Shown one piece after another: positions 1 to 8,539 of a stretch of 52,212 nucleotides of DNA. This DNA is from an uncultured Roseateles sp. (lineage in GTDB: Bacteria > Pseudomonadota > Gammaproteobacteria > Burkholderiales > Burkholderiaceae). Both the position numbers and the translations under genes were made by a program. The stretch spans positions 1-52,212 of the forward strand of contig CAMPJJ010000027.1 of NCBI GenBank assembly GCA_946886855.1, in the 5' to 3' direction. The notes beneath the pieces are model-generated. The model was not told the origin of the DNA and did not search any database. It saw only the letters and a program-made list of their open reading frames with translations. The stretch's first letter is position 1. The number at the start of each line of letters is the position of its first letter.

Positions 1-43
1 GCCAGTGCTAGCTTTTCGTACCGTCACTTATTGCACTGAAAAC

Positions 44-57
44 GAGGAGACCCCATC
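44..57 (+). promoter_or_regulatory. Ribosome binding site aimed at an ATC codon
   Basis: GAGGAGA at 44-50 is followed by CCCC and ATC at 55-57. The spacing and the CCCC tail match true start sites elsewhere in the window (before 3203 and 4859), where the codon is ATG. Either translation starts at a non-standard ATC, an ATG has mutated, or the base is a sequencing error. Confidence 0.45.
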
Positions 58-78
58 AAGACCAAGCAGCGCCCGGGC

Positions 79-1218
79 GTGAAGGCCAAGCTTTACCGCA
101 AGGCCGACGTCGAGAAGCTCAGGAGCCGGGCCGTCGCCCGCTCGGGCGGGCCGCAGGTCTCCCAGTCGCTGCGCTACGGCGAGCCGATCGCGCAGACGTG
201 GATCAGCGAGCTCACCGCCCAGGGCCCACGCTACCGGGGGGTGCTCGCGCGCGACCTGGTGCGTGACGGACGGTCGTTCGAGTTCGCGAGCGAGCTCATC
301 TGGACGGGGCTGCCGCGCACCCGCGATGTCCCGTGGCCGGCCCCGCAGGACACCCGGCAGCCTGAGTCGCTGGTCCGCATGGCGCTGCAATCGGCCGAGC
401 ACGTCACGCCGCTCAAGCTCCTGGCGATGCTGACGACCTCGCTGTCCGCGTTCGAGCGGGCCGAGGACGACGTGGAGGCGGCCGGTTTCGCGGCCTGCCG
501 CCGCCTGCTGCAGTGGCTGGCGGGCACGGCTGGCGTCTTCGGCCCCGAGCCGCGCTTCTCCCCGCCCCGCGACGGCGAGTTCGTGGCGCAGTGCGTCGCC
601 CGCGGGCTGGGCCTGGGCGATCGGCCCGATGCCGTGCGGGCCATCGACGCCGCGCTCGTGATGTCCGCCGAACACGAGCTGTCGGCACCGACCTTCGCGG
701 CGCGGATCTGCGCCTCGACGGGCGCGGACCTGCACGCCTGCGTCGCCACGGCGATGCTGACCCAGTCCGGGCCGATGCAGGTCGGGGGCGCCGTGGAGGT
801 CGAGGCGCTCATCGACGCCCTGCCCTGCGGCCTGGCGCCCGAAGACGCCCTGCCGCTGGCGGCGGCCTCGGGTTTCAAGGGCAATGAGCTGCCGTGCTTC
901 GGCCATCCCCTCTACGATGGGGAGGACCCGCGCTCGGCCGTGCTGCTCGAGCTCGTAGACGACCTCAGCGCGCACGGACCGGATCTGCCGAAGGTGCAGG
1001 CGCTGGTGACCGGCGCGCGGCAGGCGGGACAGCACCCGAACGTCTTCGCCGCCCTCGTGATCCTGTGCAAGGCGATGGGTCTGCCCAATGGCAGCGGCGC
1101 GATGCTGCATACCCTGGCGCGCACCAGCGGGTGGATCGCCCACGCGATGGAGCAGCGCCTGACGGGCGCCATGCTGCGGCCGCGCGCGAAGTACATGGGC
1201 CAGCACCTTCCGCGGTAA
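79..1218 (+). CDS. Citrate-synthase-like protein without its N-terminal HTH; start uncertain
   Basis: A citrate synthase/citryl-CoA lyase-like protein of 379 residues from a GTG at 79. It aligns along its length with the second copy at 34656-35939, including the linker KAKLYRKADVEKL, but it lacks the helix-turn-helix domain that precedes the linker there. The motif CFGHPLYDGEDPR keeps one active-site His. The motif that is normally SGPLHGG reads SGPMQVGG, so the first catalytic His is Gln, and the usual Asp of the PNVDF region is not seen (PNVFAAL). The GTG has no Shine-Dalgarno. An ATC codon at 55, in frame, lies at ideal distance from GAGGAG, exactly where neighbouring genes have GGAGACCCC-ATG. 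An in-frame TGA at 37 blocks any longer form. The reaction is unknown; a pseudoenzyme or altered lyase is possible. Confidence 0.8.
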   Translation: MKAKLYRKADVEKLRSRAVARSGGPQVSQSLRYGEPIAQTWISELTAQGPRYRGVLARDLVRDGRSFEFASELIWTGLPRTRDVPWPAPQDTRQPESLVRMALQSAEHVTPLKLLAMLTTSLSAFERAEDDVEAAGFAACRRLLQWLAGTAGVFGPEPRFSPPRDGEFVAQCVARGLGLGDRPDAVRAIDAALVMSAEHELSAPTFAARICASTGADLHACVATAMLTQSGPMQVGGAVEVEALIDALPCGLAPEDALPLAAASGFKGNELPCFGHPLYDGEDPRSAVLLELVDDLSAHGPDLPKVQALVTGARQAGQHPNVFAALVILCKAMGLPNGSGAMLHTLARTSGWIAHAMEQRLTGAMLRPRAKYMGQHLPR

Positions 1219-1264
1219 GGCAGCCCTCGGCCGCGGCGGGCGTGGGCGAGGAGGTTCCCTCCGG

Positions 1265-1549
1265 TCAGTCCCGCATCACGAGCGCTGCGGTGGCCCTGCG
1301 CACCAGAGGCAGCGCGAAGAGCAGCGTCGGGAAGGCGATGATCCATGACAGTGCCCACGCGCTGAGCCAGATGTAGAGAAAGCCGGGCGCCAGGCCGATG
1401 CTGCGCAGGGTCGACACGGCCGACACCACGAAGGTCATCAGGATCGAGAGCAGCAGCGGCATCACCAGCGTCGCGTAGGCGGCTGGCAGCTTGGCGAAGC
1501 CGAACACCGTGCGGGCCTGCGCCGCCGAAGGAGGACACTCGTTTTTCAT
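1265..1549 (-). CDS. DUF2798 family small membrane protein
   Basis: A 94-residue protein with two hydrophobic helices (about residues 18-40 and 50-78) separated by RSIGLAPGFLYIW, ending in FALPLVRRATAALVM. This is the usual length and pattern of DUF2798, an uncharacterised inner-membrane family. The ATG at 1549 is preferred because longer forms add low-complexity Arg/Gln-rich residues with no family resemblance. No strong Shine-Dalgarno is visible. It stands alone, convergent with the citrate-synthase-like gene. A TTAG-N4-CAAA dyad lies about 370 bases upstream. Function unknown. Confidence 0.75.
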   Translation of the reverse strand: MKNECPPSAAQARTVFGFAKLPAAYATLVMPLLLSILMTFVVSAVSTLRSIGLAPGFLYIWLSAWALSWIIAFPTLLFALPLVRRATAALVMRD

Positions 1550-2219
1550 GGGTAGGCCCGTGGTGTGTGGCCTGCACTGCCCTCGGGACTGCGGATGGCG
1601 CAGTCCGGACTGCCGTAGCGCCGGACGTTCCAGCACACGGCCATGGAACGCCCGCCCGTCATCCTGGCGTGGTTGCGGCGCAGCGGCGAAGCGCCGCATG
1701 CCGCGCGCCGGTCGCGGCTGCCGATGGCGGAGGTGTCCGCGCGGGAGGGAAGCCGCCGCGCGCTCAGGAAATGCACCGCTCCTGCTGCTTGCCGGTCCTG
1801 CGCGAAGGACTTGTCTGTACTGCGCCGCATCTGACCCTGGGCATCGGGTTGGTCCTTCGTCTGCATGGATCCTCCTTCATCGGGTTGTTTCGTTGCGCTG
1901 CCCAGCAATGGCAGCGCTATTGTTAGTTGCCAAACCAAAGTTACCCGGCGAGGGTGGAGGTGTCAACACGCAAAGCGAGCTGTCGCGGAGGCCGAAGAAA
2001 GAATACGCGGGTCCTCTGATGAAGGTCAAAGCGCGGTGCCGGAGGGACGCCTGCCCAGCGATCGCGGTTCGCGATGGGTGGGCATCCGCAATACGACGGC
2101 TCGCCGTCGAGCCAGCCTCAAGCCACGGGGAGAGCCCCGGTTCGCCGCCGGCATCGTTCGAGCGGGGTCGGCCGCATCCGGGCACTGGCTCCGCCGCACC
2201 CGAAGCCTGCCCGTCGGGC
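1550..2219. other. Long spacer of 670 bases
   Basis: Lies between the DUF2798 gene and the end of the LysR gene. I see no convincing coding sequence: the open frames are GC-rich, Arg-rich and lack family features. It contains one half-conserved copy of the recurring TTAG dyad (1923-1934), with a short AT-rich flank. Confidence 0.5.
1923..1934. promoter_or_regulatory. Degenerate TTAG-N4-CTAA operator copy
   Basis: TTAGTTGCCAAA, preceded by TATTG as at the 33.1 kb copy. One half matches the window consensus exactly; the other half has one change. It is the weakest of the eight copies, and its distance to the nearest downstream gene start (1549, minus strand) is large. Confidence 0.35.
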
Positions 2220-3110
2220 CTAGTCGAACGCGAGCTTGGCGAGCGTGCCACGCAGCCATTGGTTGGCCGGATCCTTGTGCGCCCTCCGGTGCCAGAACTG
2301 GCGCACGTCCGCCGCGGGAATGCTCAGCGGCACCGGCAGGATCTGCACGCCACGGGCGTTACGCGCCGCGTTGCGGGGCACGGTGACGACCAGGTTGGAG
2401 CGCTCGACGACATCCGCCGCGACGTGGTAGTGGGTCACGCGCAGGATGACGTCGCGCTTGGCGCGCATCTTCGAGAGCGCGCGCTCCACCAGGTCGTCCG
2501 CATTGCCCGTGGCCACGGCGACGTGCTGGGCCGTCAGGAACGCCTGCAGCGGGAAGCCGGGGCCGATGAACGGATGCCGCTTGCGCGCCAGGCAGCAGTA
2601 GGGATCGCCGAACAGGCGCTGCTGGTAGAAGCCCGACTTCAGAAAGGCGAGGTTGCCGATCGCGAGATCCGCCTCGCCGCTCTGCAGCAGTTGCTGGTAC
2701 TGGTCGTTGGGCCGCCGCAGCGCCTCGATGCGCACGTGCGGCGCCTCCCGCAGCACCGCCGAGATCAGCCGCGGCAGAACGATGCCCTCCCCCGCGTCGG
2801 ACAGGAGGATCTTGCACGTGCGCTCCGACGCCTTCGGCTCGAAGCCGTTCGGTCTTTCCAACGACTGCTGAAGGATCGCCAACGCCTGGCGGACCGGGCC
2901 GATGAGTTCGTCGGCCAGGGCCGTCGGCTCCATCCCGCCGGTGGTCCGCACGAACAGCGCATCGGAGCAGGCCTTGCGCAGCCGCAGCAGCGCGTTGCTC
3001 ATTGCGGGCTGCGACAGGCCCGCGACGCTCGCCGCCCGCGACACATTGCGCTCGGCATAGATGGCGTCGAAGACCCGCAGCAGGTTCAGGTCGAACGTTT
3101 TGATATTCAT
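2220..3110 (-). CDS. LysR-type regulator beside the homogentisate operon
   Basis: A LysR-type transcription factor of 296 residues. The winged helix-turn-helix is at residues 1-60 (FDLNLLRVFDAI, then VSRAASVAGLSQPAMSNALLRLR), followed by the inducer-binding domain. The C-terminus FWHRRAHKDPANQWLR is typical of the NahR/LinR/NodD branch. ATG 3110 is chosen; a TTG at 3134 would add eight residues. It is divergent from the FAD monooxygenase at 3203, with a 92-base gap, the standard arrangement in which the regulator controls itself and the divergent operon. Inference: it activates the hydroxylase-homogentisate operon in response to the substrate or an intermediate. Confidence 0.9.
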   Translation of the reverse strand: MNIKTFDLNLLRVFDAIYAERNVSRAASVAGLSQPAMSNALLRLRKACSDALFVRTTGGMEPTALADELIGPVRQALAILQQSLERPNGFEPKASERTCKILLSDAGEGIVLPRLISAVLREAPHVRIEALRRPNDQYQQLLQSGEADLAIGNLAFLKSGFYQQRLFGDPYCCLARKRHPFIGPGFPLQAFLTAQHVAVATGNADDLVERALSKMRAKRDVILRVTHYHVAADVVERSNLVVTVPRNAARNARGVQILPVPLSIPAADVRQFWHRRAHKDPANQWLRGTLAKLAFD

Positions 3111-3202
3111 ATCCTGAATTCTATTTCTCTCCAATATCGATTAGACAATGATGAGCGTGCCGGTGATCATTTCCCCAACCAAACGAGAAAGGATGAGACC
3201 CC
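3111..3202. promoter_or_regulatory. Divergent promoter region, LysR/FAD monooxygenase
   Basis: A 92-base AT-richer gap between the two divergent starts, with direct CAAT repeats around CAATATCGATTAGACAATG. LysR-type binding is expected here, but I cannot assign a single T-N11-A box with confidence. AAAGGATGAGACCCC before ATG 3203 is the ribosome binding site of the monooxygenase. Confidence 0.5.
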
Positions 3203-4819
3203 ATGGGGACAGAGATCAAGACGCCCGTGCTGATCGTGGGCGGAGGGCCCATCGGCCTGTCGATGGCCATCGAGCTGGGATGGAGGGGGATCGAGTCGAT
3301 CCTCGTGGATGAGGGCGACGGCACGATCGAGCACCCGCGCACCGGCCTGATCGCGGTGCGCACGATGGAGCTGTTCCGACGCTGGGGGCTGGCGCAGCGC
3401 GTGCGCGACTGCGGATTCCCGGACGACTACGACCTCTCGATGGTCTTCTGCACGTCGCTCAACGGGCTGCTGCTCGATCGGGAGAGCTACCCGAGCATGC
3501 GCGACGCGCCCACGCCGCCCGAGACGCCCGAGAAGAAGCAGCGCTGCCCGCAGCTGTGGCTGCAGCCCATCCTGACCGACGCCGCCCGCGCCGAACCCAG
3601 GGCCAGGCTGCTGTTCAAGCACCGCTTCGTCTCGCTTCAGCAGGACGGCGAGGGCGTCACGGCGACCGTCACCGACCTGAACACGGGCGAGCCTGTCACC
3701 ATCCGCGCGGACTACCTGCTCGGCTGCGATGGCGCTACCAGCCAGGTCCGCGAGCAGGTCGGCATCAGGATGGAGGGCCGGCTGCTCAGCTACTCGGTGA
3801 ACGTCCTGATCCACGCGCCGGGACTGGTGCACGAGCACAAGATGGGGCCGGCCGAGCGCTACCTCTTCGTCGGCCCGGAGGGAACGTGGGGCAATCTGAC
3901 CGTCGTCGACGGGAACGAGATCTGGCGCCTGACGGTGCTCGGATCGGAAGAGAAGATGGACCTCGCGAACTTCGACCCCGCCGCCTGGGTCCGGCGCGCG
4001 CTCGGTCGCGACGACGTGGAGTTCGTGGTCGATTCGGCCATCCCCTGGCGGCGCAGCGAGATGCTCGCCGATCGCTACTTCGAGGGCCGCGTCGCGCTCG
4101 TGGGCGATTCCGCCCACACCATGTCTCCGACCGGTGGCATGGGCATGAACACCGGGGCGCAGGAGGTGCTGGACATCGGCTGGAAGCTCGAGGGCCTCCT
4201 CAACGGCTGGGGCGGCCCGGCCCTGCTGCGCAGCTACGAGACCGAGCGCCGGCCCGTCGCGCAGCGCAACATCGGCTTCTCCACGCAGAACTTCAGGGCC
4301 TGGCAGGACACGCCCAGCCCGGCGGCGGTGTGCGACCTGAGCGCCGAAGGCGAGCAGGTGCGCCGGGACCTCGGCCGGCGCCTGCGCGAGTCGACGCGCG
4401 TGGAGTGGGAGTCGCTGGGCCTGCAGATCGGCCACCGCTACGAGGGCTCGCCGATCTGCGTTTCCGACGGCACGCCCCCGACCCCGGACGAGTACTCGAC
4501 GTACATCCCCACGACGCGGCCCGGCGCGCGCGCGCCCCACGTCTGGCTCAGCGACGGCCGCTCGACGCTCGACCTGTTCGGCCGCACCTTCGTGCTCCTG
4601 TGCTTCGACGGCGGCCTGCGGGGCGAGGCGGACACGCTCGCGCAGGCCTTTGCCGCCAGGGGAGTTCCGTTCCGCCTCGAATCCATCGAGCAGGCCGACG
4701 TGGCGAGAGCCTACGAACGCCCGCTGGTCCTGGTGCGTCCCGACGGGCATGTCGCATGGCGCGGCTCGCACGTGGAGCACGCCGGCCAGGTGGTCGACAC
4801 GGTCCGCGGCGCCGCTTAG
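3203..4819 (+). CDS. FAD-dependent aromatic hydroxylase (group A flavoprotein monooxygenase)
   Basis: A 538-residue single-component hydroxylase. The FAD-binding motif VGGGPIGLSMA is at residues 11-21; the second FAD motif GRVALVGDSAHTMSPTGG is near residue 300. The C-terminal 150 residues look like the thioredoxin-fold domain of the phenol hydroxylase/MhpA/TfdB group. It is the first gene of the set Bug receptor, porin, hmgA and fumarylacetoacetase, so its product should feed homogentisate. Inference: a hydroxyphenylacetate hydroxylase (for example 3-hydroxyphenylacetate 6-hydroxylase, as MhaA), although other substrates fit the family. Ribosome binding site AAAGGATGAG. Confidence 0.85.
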   Translation: MGTEIKTPVLIVGGGPIGLSMAIELGWRGIESILVDEGDGTIEHPRTGLIAVRTMELFRRWGLAQRVRDCGFPDDYDLSMVFCTSLNGLLLDRESYPSMRDAPTPPETPEKKQRCPQLWLQPILTDAARAEPRARLLFKHRFVSLQQDGEGVTATVTDLNTGEPVTIRADYLLGCDGATSQVREQVGIRMEGRLLSYSVNVLIHAPGLVHEHKMGPAERYLFVGPEGTWGNLTVVDGNEIWRLTVLGSEEKMDLANFDPAAWVRRALGRDDVEFVVDSAIPWRRSEMLADRYFEGRVALVGDSAHTMSPTGGMGMNTGAQEVLDIGWKLEGLLNGWGGPALLRSYETERRPVAQRNIGFSTQNFRAWQDTPSPAAVCDLSAEGEQVRRDLGRRLRESTRVEWESLGLQIGHRYEGSPICVSDGTPPTPDEYSTYIPTTRPGARAPHVWLSDGRSTLDLFGRTFVLLCFDGGLRGEADTLAQAFAARGVPFRLESIEQADVARAYERPLVLVRPDGHVAWRGSHVEHAGQVVDTVRGAA

Positions 4820-4858
4820 CCGCAAGCCCCTTCCACGAAACAAAAAGGAGACAACCCC

Positions 4859-5854
4859 ATGAAGACTGAACTGCCCGGCCGCGCGATCAAGGCGATGGCC
4901 GCCGCCCTTCTCGGCTCGTGCATCGCACTGTGCGCACATGCCAACGGCTATCCCAGCAGGCCGGTCACGCTGGTCGTGCCCTTCACGCCCGGCGGCAGCA
5001 ACGACGCCCTGGCGCGCACGGTGGGCCAGAAGCTCGGCGAGTACTGGAAGCAGCCCGTCATCGTCGACAACCGCCCGGGCGCGGGCGGCAACGTTGGCAC
5101 CAAGCAGGCGGCCAAGGCGGCTCCCGACGGCCACACCCTGCTCGTCGTGGCCAACAATTTCGTCACCAACCCCTTCCTCTATCCGGACGGCCGCGCGGGC
5201 TACGATCCCGTGAAGGAATTCGTTCCCGTCACGCAGCTGGGCCGCGTGCCCTTCGTCCTGGTCGTCCACCCCGGCCTCGCCGCCAAGTCGACCCAGGAGC
5301 TGATCGCCCTGGCCAAGGCCCAGCCCGGCAAGCTGTCCTATGGGTCCGCCGGCGTCGGCACGCCGCACCACCTGACCGGAGAGCTCTTCAAGAGCCTGGC
5401 CGGCATCGACATGGTGCACGTGCCCTACCGCGGCGCGCAGCCCGTGGTCACGGACCTGATCGGCGGACAGATCCAGGTGCTCTTCGGCGTCGCGAACTCG
5501 GTGCTCCCGCACATCAAGACCGGCGCCCTGCGCCCGCTCGCGGTGGCCGGCGAGCAGCCCCTGCCCTACCTGCCAAACGTCCCGACCGTCGCCAGCGCGG
5601 GCGGCCCCTTCAAGGCCTTCCGCAGCGAGGTCTGGATCGGCCTGGTCGCGCCGGCGGGCACGCCGCCCGACGTGGTGGCCAAGATCGAGGAGGCGGCGGG
5701 CCGGGCACTGCGGGATCCGGCGGTCAAGGCGGCGCTGGAAGCCCAGGGCCTGGAGCCCGCCCCATCGACGCCGGCCGCGCTCCAGGCACTCATGCAGGAA
5801 GACATGGCGCGCTGGTCCAAGGTCATCAAGGACACCGGCGCACGCGCCGAGTGA
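4859..5854 (+). CDS. Bug/TctC-family periplasmic solute receptor (1 of 6)
   Basis: A 331-residue tripartite-tricarboxylate-transporter type receptor. A signal peptide ending near CAHANG is followed by the family signature YPSRPVTLVVPFTPGGSND, then [19 protein letters not shown], the YGSAGVGTPHH ligand loop, and VPYRGAQPVV. AAGGAGACAACCCC precedes ATG 4859. It lies in the hydroxylase-homogentisate operon, 39 bases after the monooxygenase, so the ligand is probably the aromatic acid that the hydroxylase uses. No TctA or TctB partner is nearby. Confidence 0.9.
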   Translation: MKTELPGRAIKAMAAALLGSCIALCAHANGYPSRPVTLVVPFTPGGSNDALARTVGQKLGEYWKQPVIVDNRPGAGGNVGTKQAAKAAPDGHTLLVVANNFVTNPFLYPDGRAGYDPVKEFVPVTQLGRVPFVLVVHPGLAAKSTQELIALAKAQPGKLSYGSAGVGTPHHLTGELFKSLAGIDMVHVPYRGAQPVVTDLIGGQIQVLFGVANSVLPHIKTGALRPLAVAGEQPLPYLPNVPTVASAGGPFKAFRSEVWIGLVAPAGTPPDVVAKIEEAAGRALRDPAVKAALEAQGLEPAPSTPAALQALMQEDMARWSKVIKDTGARAE

Positions 5855-6020
5855 GGCGCAGCGGCGAGGCCGGCGGCTGATCGCCGCCGCCGGCGCCGCC
5901 GCGCCGCCCTCTAACACCCGATTGCAGCTGGCTGACGGCGCGGAGCACCCGCCCGCCGGGCAGCGCATCGCCCGCAGCGTGGCCCGTCAGGCCCCATCCC
6001 ATCACAACGAGGAGACAACC

Positions 6021-7157
6021 ATGAAGCATTCCCTTTCCGCGGCGGCCGCAGGCCTGCTCGCGCTCGGGCTCGCACCCGCGCATGCGCAAGGAGGCGCGCC
6101 GGCGTCCGGCGTCACGATCTACGGCGTGGCCGACGCCGGGGTCGAATGGTCTAACAACGGCGCCGGCTCGTCCCGCCGGCTGGTGTCGGGCGGCGCGCTG
6201 GGCAGCCGGCTCGGCTTCCGCGGCGTCGAGGACCTCGGCGGCGGCCTGTCCGCGGTTTTTCGCCTGGAGCAAGGCATCAATCTGGACGATGGCACCCTGG
6301 GCCAGGGCGGCCGCGCATTCGGCCGGGAAGCCTCCGTCGGCCTGGCAAGCACCGCCTGGGGCACCGTGACGGCCGGGCGCCTGCCGACGCCCTACTACGT
6401 GGCCCAGTCCGGCGTCGACGCCTTCTCGTGGATGGGCAGCGGCGGGCATCTGGCCATCACGCGCAGCACCGACGCGACCCGCCAGCTGCTGCCCCTGGCC
6501 GTCAGCGCCCGCTTCGACAACGCGGTGGGCTACGTGACGCCCAGGCTGGGACCGCTGACGTTTCGCGCCATGGCCGCGGCCGGGGAGAATCAGCCCACCA
6601 TTGGACGCGCCTACAGCGCCTCGGCGACCTACCGCAACGGTCCGGTCGACGCGGTGCTGGCCTGGGCACGACAGCAGGGCGCGGACAACGCGAACGGCCG
6701 GATCGACGCCGTCGTCGCCGGGGGCAGCTACGACTTCGGCGCCGCCAAGATCTTCGCGGGCTACACCGCGGAAAAGAACAGCTGCGGCACCTGCACCGGC
6801 GCGCTCGCCCGCGCCCAGGGCGTCACGGGCGCCGCGGCCAGCGAGTTCCGCCTGATCAACCTCGGGGCCCGCGTGCCCTTCGGTGCCTTCACCGCCATCG
6901 TGCAGGCCGTGCGGATTTCCGACCGCTCGGCCTACGCGGCGGCCACCGGCCAACGGGACGCCACATGGCTGGCCATCGGCGGCGAATACACGCTCTCCAA
7001 GCGCACGATGGCCTATGCCTCGCTGGGCGCGGTCGGCAACCAGAACGGCTCGCGCTACGCGCTGGGTTCCGGATCGGCCCAGCAGCCCGCAGGGCTCGGG
7101 GGAGCGGGCGACCACCGTTCCACCACGCTCACACTGGGCATGCGCCACGCGTTCTGA
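6021..7157 (+). CDS. General porin 1 (Gram-negative 16-strand type)
   Basis: An outer-membrane porin of 378 residues. A signal peptide is cut after APAHAQ; the first strand [13 protein letters not shown] and the Asn/Gly-rich turns are standard, and the protein ends in RHAF with the C-terminal Phe needed for barrel assembly. PxPYYVAQ marks the constriction-loop region. Unusually, it carries paired cysteines in [11 protein letters not shown], matched in porin 2 (26159-27280). ATG 6021 follows GAGGAGACAACC; longer in-frame forms have no signal peptide. Its place between the receptor and hmgA suggests uptake of the pathway's aromatic acid. Confidence 0.93.
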   Translation: MKHSLSAAAAGLLALGLAPAHAQGGAPASGVTIYGVADAGVEWSNNGAGSSRRLVSGGALGSRLGFRGVEDLGGGLSAVFRLEQGINLDDGTLGQGGRAFGREASVGLASTAWGTVTAGRLPTPYYVAQSGVDAFSWMGSGGHLAITRSTDATRQLLPLAVSARFDNAVGYVTPRLGPLTFRAMAAAGENQPTIGRAYSASATYRNGPVDAVLAWARQQGADNANGRIDAVVAGGSYDFGAAKIFAGYTAEKNSCGTCTGALARAQGVTGAAASEFRLINLGARVPFGAFTAIVQAVRISDRSAYAAATGQRDATWLAIGGEYTLSKRTMAYASLGAVGNQNGSRYALGSGSAQQPAGLGGAGDHRSTTLTLGMRHAF

Positions 7158-7252
7158 ACAGACACGGCAGACGCCCAGGTCGTGCGCTCAGGCGCCTGCG
7201 TGGCGCAGGAGCGCCGCCGCATGTTGAATCAAACCAAGGACAGGCCATCGCC

Positions 7253-8539
7253 ATGACTGAACCACAACCCGCCTACCAGACCGGCATGTGCAACGAGTTC
7301 GCCACCGAAGCCCTCCCCGGGGCGCTCCCCCATGGGCGCAACTCCCCGCAGCGCGCGCCGTACGGCCTGTACGCCGAGCAGCTCTCCGGCACGGCGTTCA
7401 CCGCGCCGCGCCACGCCAACCGCCGCGCCTGGCTCTACCGCATCCGGCCTTCGACGCTGCACCATCCTTTCGCCCTCGTGGATGCGGGACGGTGGACGAG
7501 CCGGGCCGGCGACGGCCCCGTGACGCCCAACCAGCTGCGCTGGGACCCGCTTCCTATGCCCGAGCGGCCGACGGACTTCATCGAGGGCATGACGACGATG
7601 GCGTGCAACGCGTCCTGCGCGGTCCACCTCTATGCCGCCAACCGGTCGATGGAGACGCGGTTCCTGTACGACGCCGACGCGGAGCTGCTCCTCGTGCCCC
7701 AGGCTGGTCGCCTCGAGCTGGCAACGGAAATGGGCCGTCTGCAGCTCGAGCCCCAGGAGATCGCCGTGATCCCCCGGGGCGTGCGCTTCCAGGTGCGGCT
7801 GCTGGACGCCCAGGCGCGGGGCTACGTGTGCGAGAACTTCGGCGCCGCCCTCAAGCTGCCGGACCTCGGTGTCATCGGCTCCAACGGGCTGGCGAATCCC
7901 CGGGACTTCTGCACGCCGGTCGCGGCCTACGAAGACCGCGAAGGCGACTTCGAGCTGGTCGCGCGCTTCCAGGGAAACCTGTGGAGCGCGCGCATCGGCC
8001 ACAGCCCGCTCGACGTGGTCGCCTGGCATGGCAACCACGCGCCCTACAAGTACGACCTGCGGCGGTTCAACACCATCGGCTCGATCAGCTACGACCATCC
8101 CGATCCGTCCATCTTCCTGGTGCTGCAGTCCGTCAGCGACACCCCGGGCGTCGACACCATCGACTTCGTGGTGTTCCCGCCGCGCATCCTCGTGGCCCAG
8201 AACACGTTCCGGCCGCCCTGGTACCACCGTAACGTCGCGAGCGAGTTCATGGGGCTGATCCACGGGGCCTACGACGCCAAGGCCGAGGGCTTCGTGCCCG
8301 GCGGCGCGTCCCTGCACAACTGCATGAGCGCGCACGGACCGGATGCCGACACCTTCGCCAAGGCCAGTGCCGCTGACACCTCCCGGCCGGACTACCTCAC
8401 CGAGACGATGGCCTTCATGTTCGAGTCGTGCGACGTCTTCAGGCCGACGACGTTCGCCCTGGAGACCGCCCAGCTGCAGGAGGACTATTTCCGCTGCTGG
8501 CAGAACCTCGGGAAGCACTTCGATCCGGCGCGGCCATGA
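7253..8539 (+). CDS. hmgA: Homogentisate 1,2-dioxygenase
   Basis: Opens the ring of homogentisate to maleylacetoacetate, using Fe(II) and O2 in the cytoplasm. The 428 residues begin with the family block [20 protein letters not shown] and [17 protein letters not shown]. The iron ligands are visible as H325 and E331 in [14 protein letters not shown] and H361 in [13 protein letters not shown]282 in YDHPDPS fits the catalytic base. ATG 7253 is 12 bases after AAGGA. The frame is open far upstream, but those residues overlap the porin and are not family-like. It ends in ATGA, shared with the next gene. Confidence 0.95.
   Translation: MTEPQPAYQTGMCNEFATEALPGALPHGRNSPQRAPYGLYAEQLSGTAFTAPRHANRRAWLYRIRPSTLHHPFALVDAGRWTSRAGDGPVTPNQLRWDPLPMPERPTDFIEGMTTMACNASCAVHLYAANRSMETRFLYDADAELLLVPQAGRLELATEMGRLQLEPQEIAVIPRGVRFQVRLLDAQARGYVCENFGAALKLPDLGVIGSNGLANPRDFCTPVAAYEDREGDFELVARFQGNLWSARIGHSPLDVVAWHGNHAPYKYDLRRFNTIGSISYDHPDPSIFLVLQSVSDTPGVDTIDFVVFPPRILVAQNTFRPPWYHRNVASEFMGLIHGAYDAKAEGFVPGGASLHNCMSAHGPDADTFAKASAADTSRPDYLTETMAFMFESCDVFRPTTFALETAQLQEDYFRCWQNLGKHFDPARP

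Noticed and set aside
1491..3233. A 580-codon plus-strand open frame
   Set aside because: It lies antisense to the LysR gene and the spacer, is Arg-rich and low in complexity, and shows no family features; it is a by-product of high GC.
5865..5920. GC-rich hairpin after the first Bug gene as a terminator
   Set aside because: GGCGGC/GCCGCC can pair, but there is no T-run and the operon continues on the same strand with the porin.
3167..5968. A 933-codon minus-strand open frame opposite the monooxygenase and Bug genes
   Set aside because: Composition (Ala/Arg/Gly/His-rich, no domains) is that of a mirror frame; both plus-strand genes under it are clear family members.
6428..7252. An N-terminal extension of hmgA inside the porin gene
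   Set aside because: The frame is open, but the residues are not HmgA-like and the porin is well supported; the family N-terminus begins at 7253.
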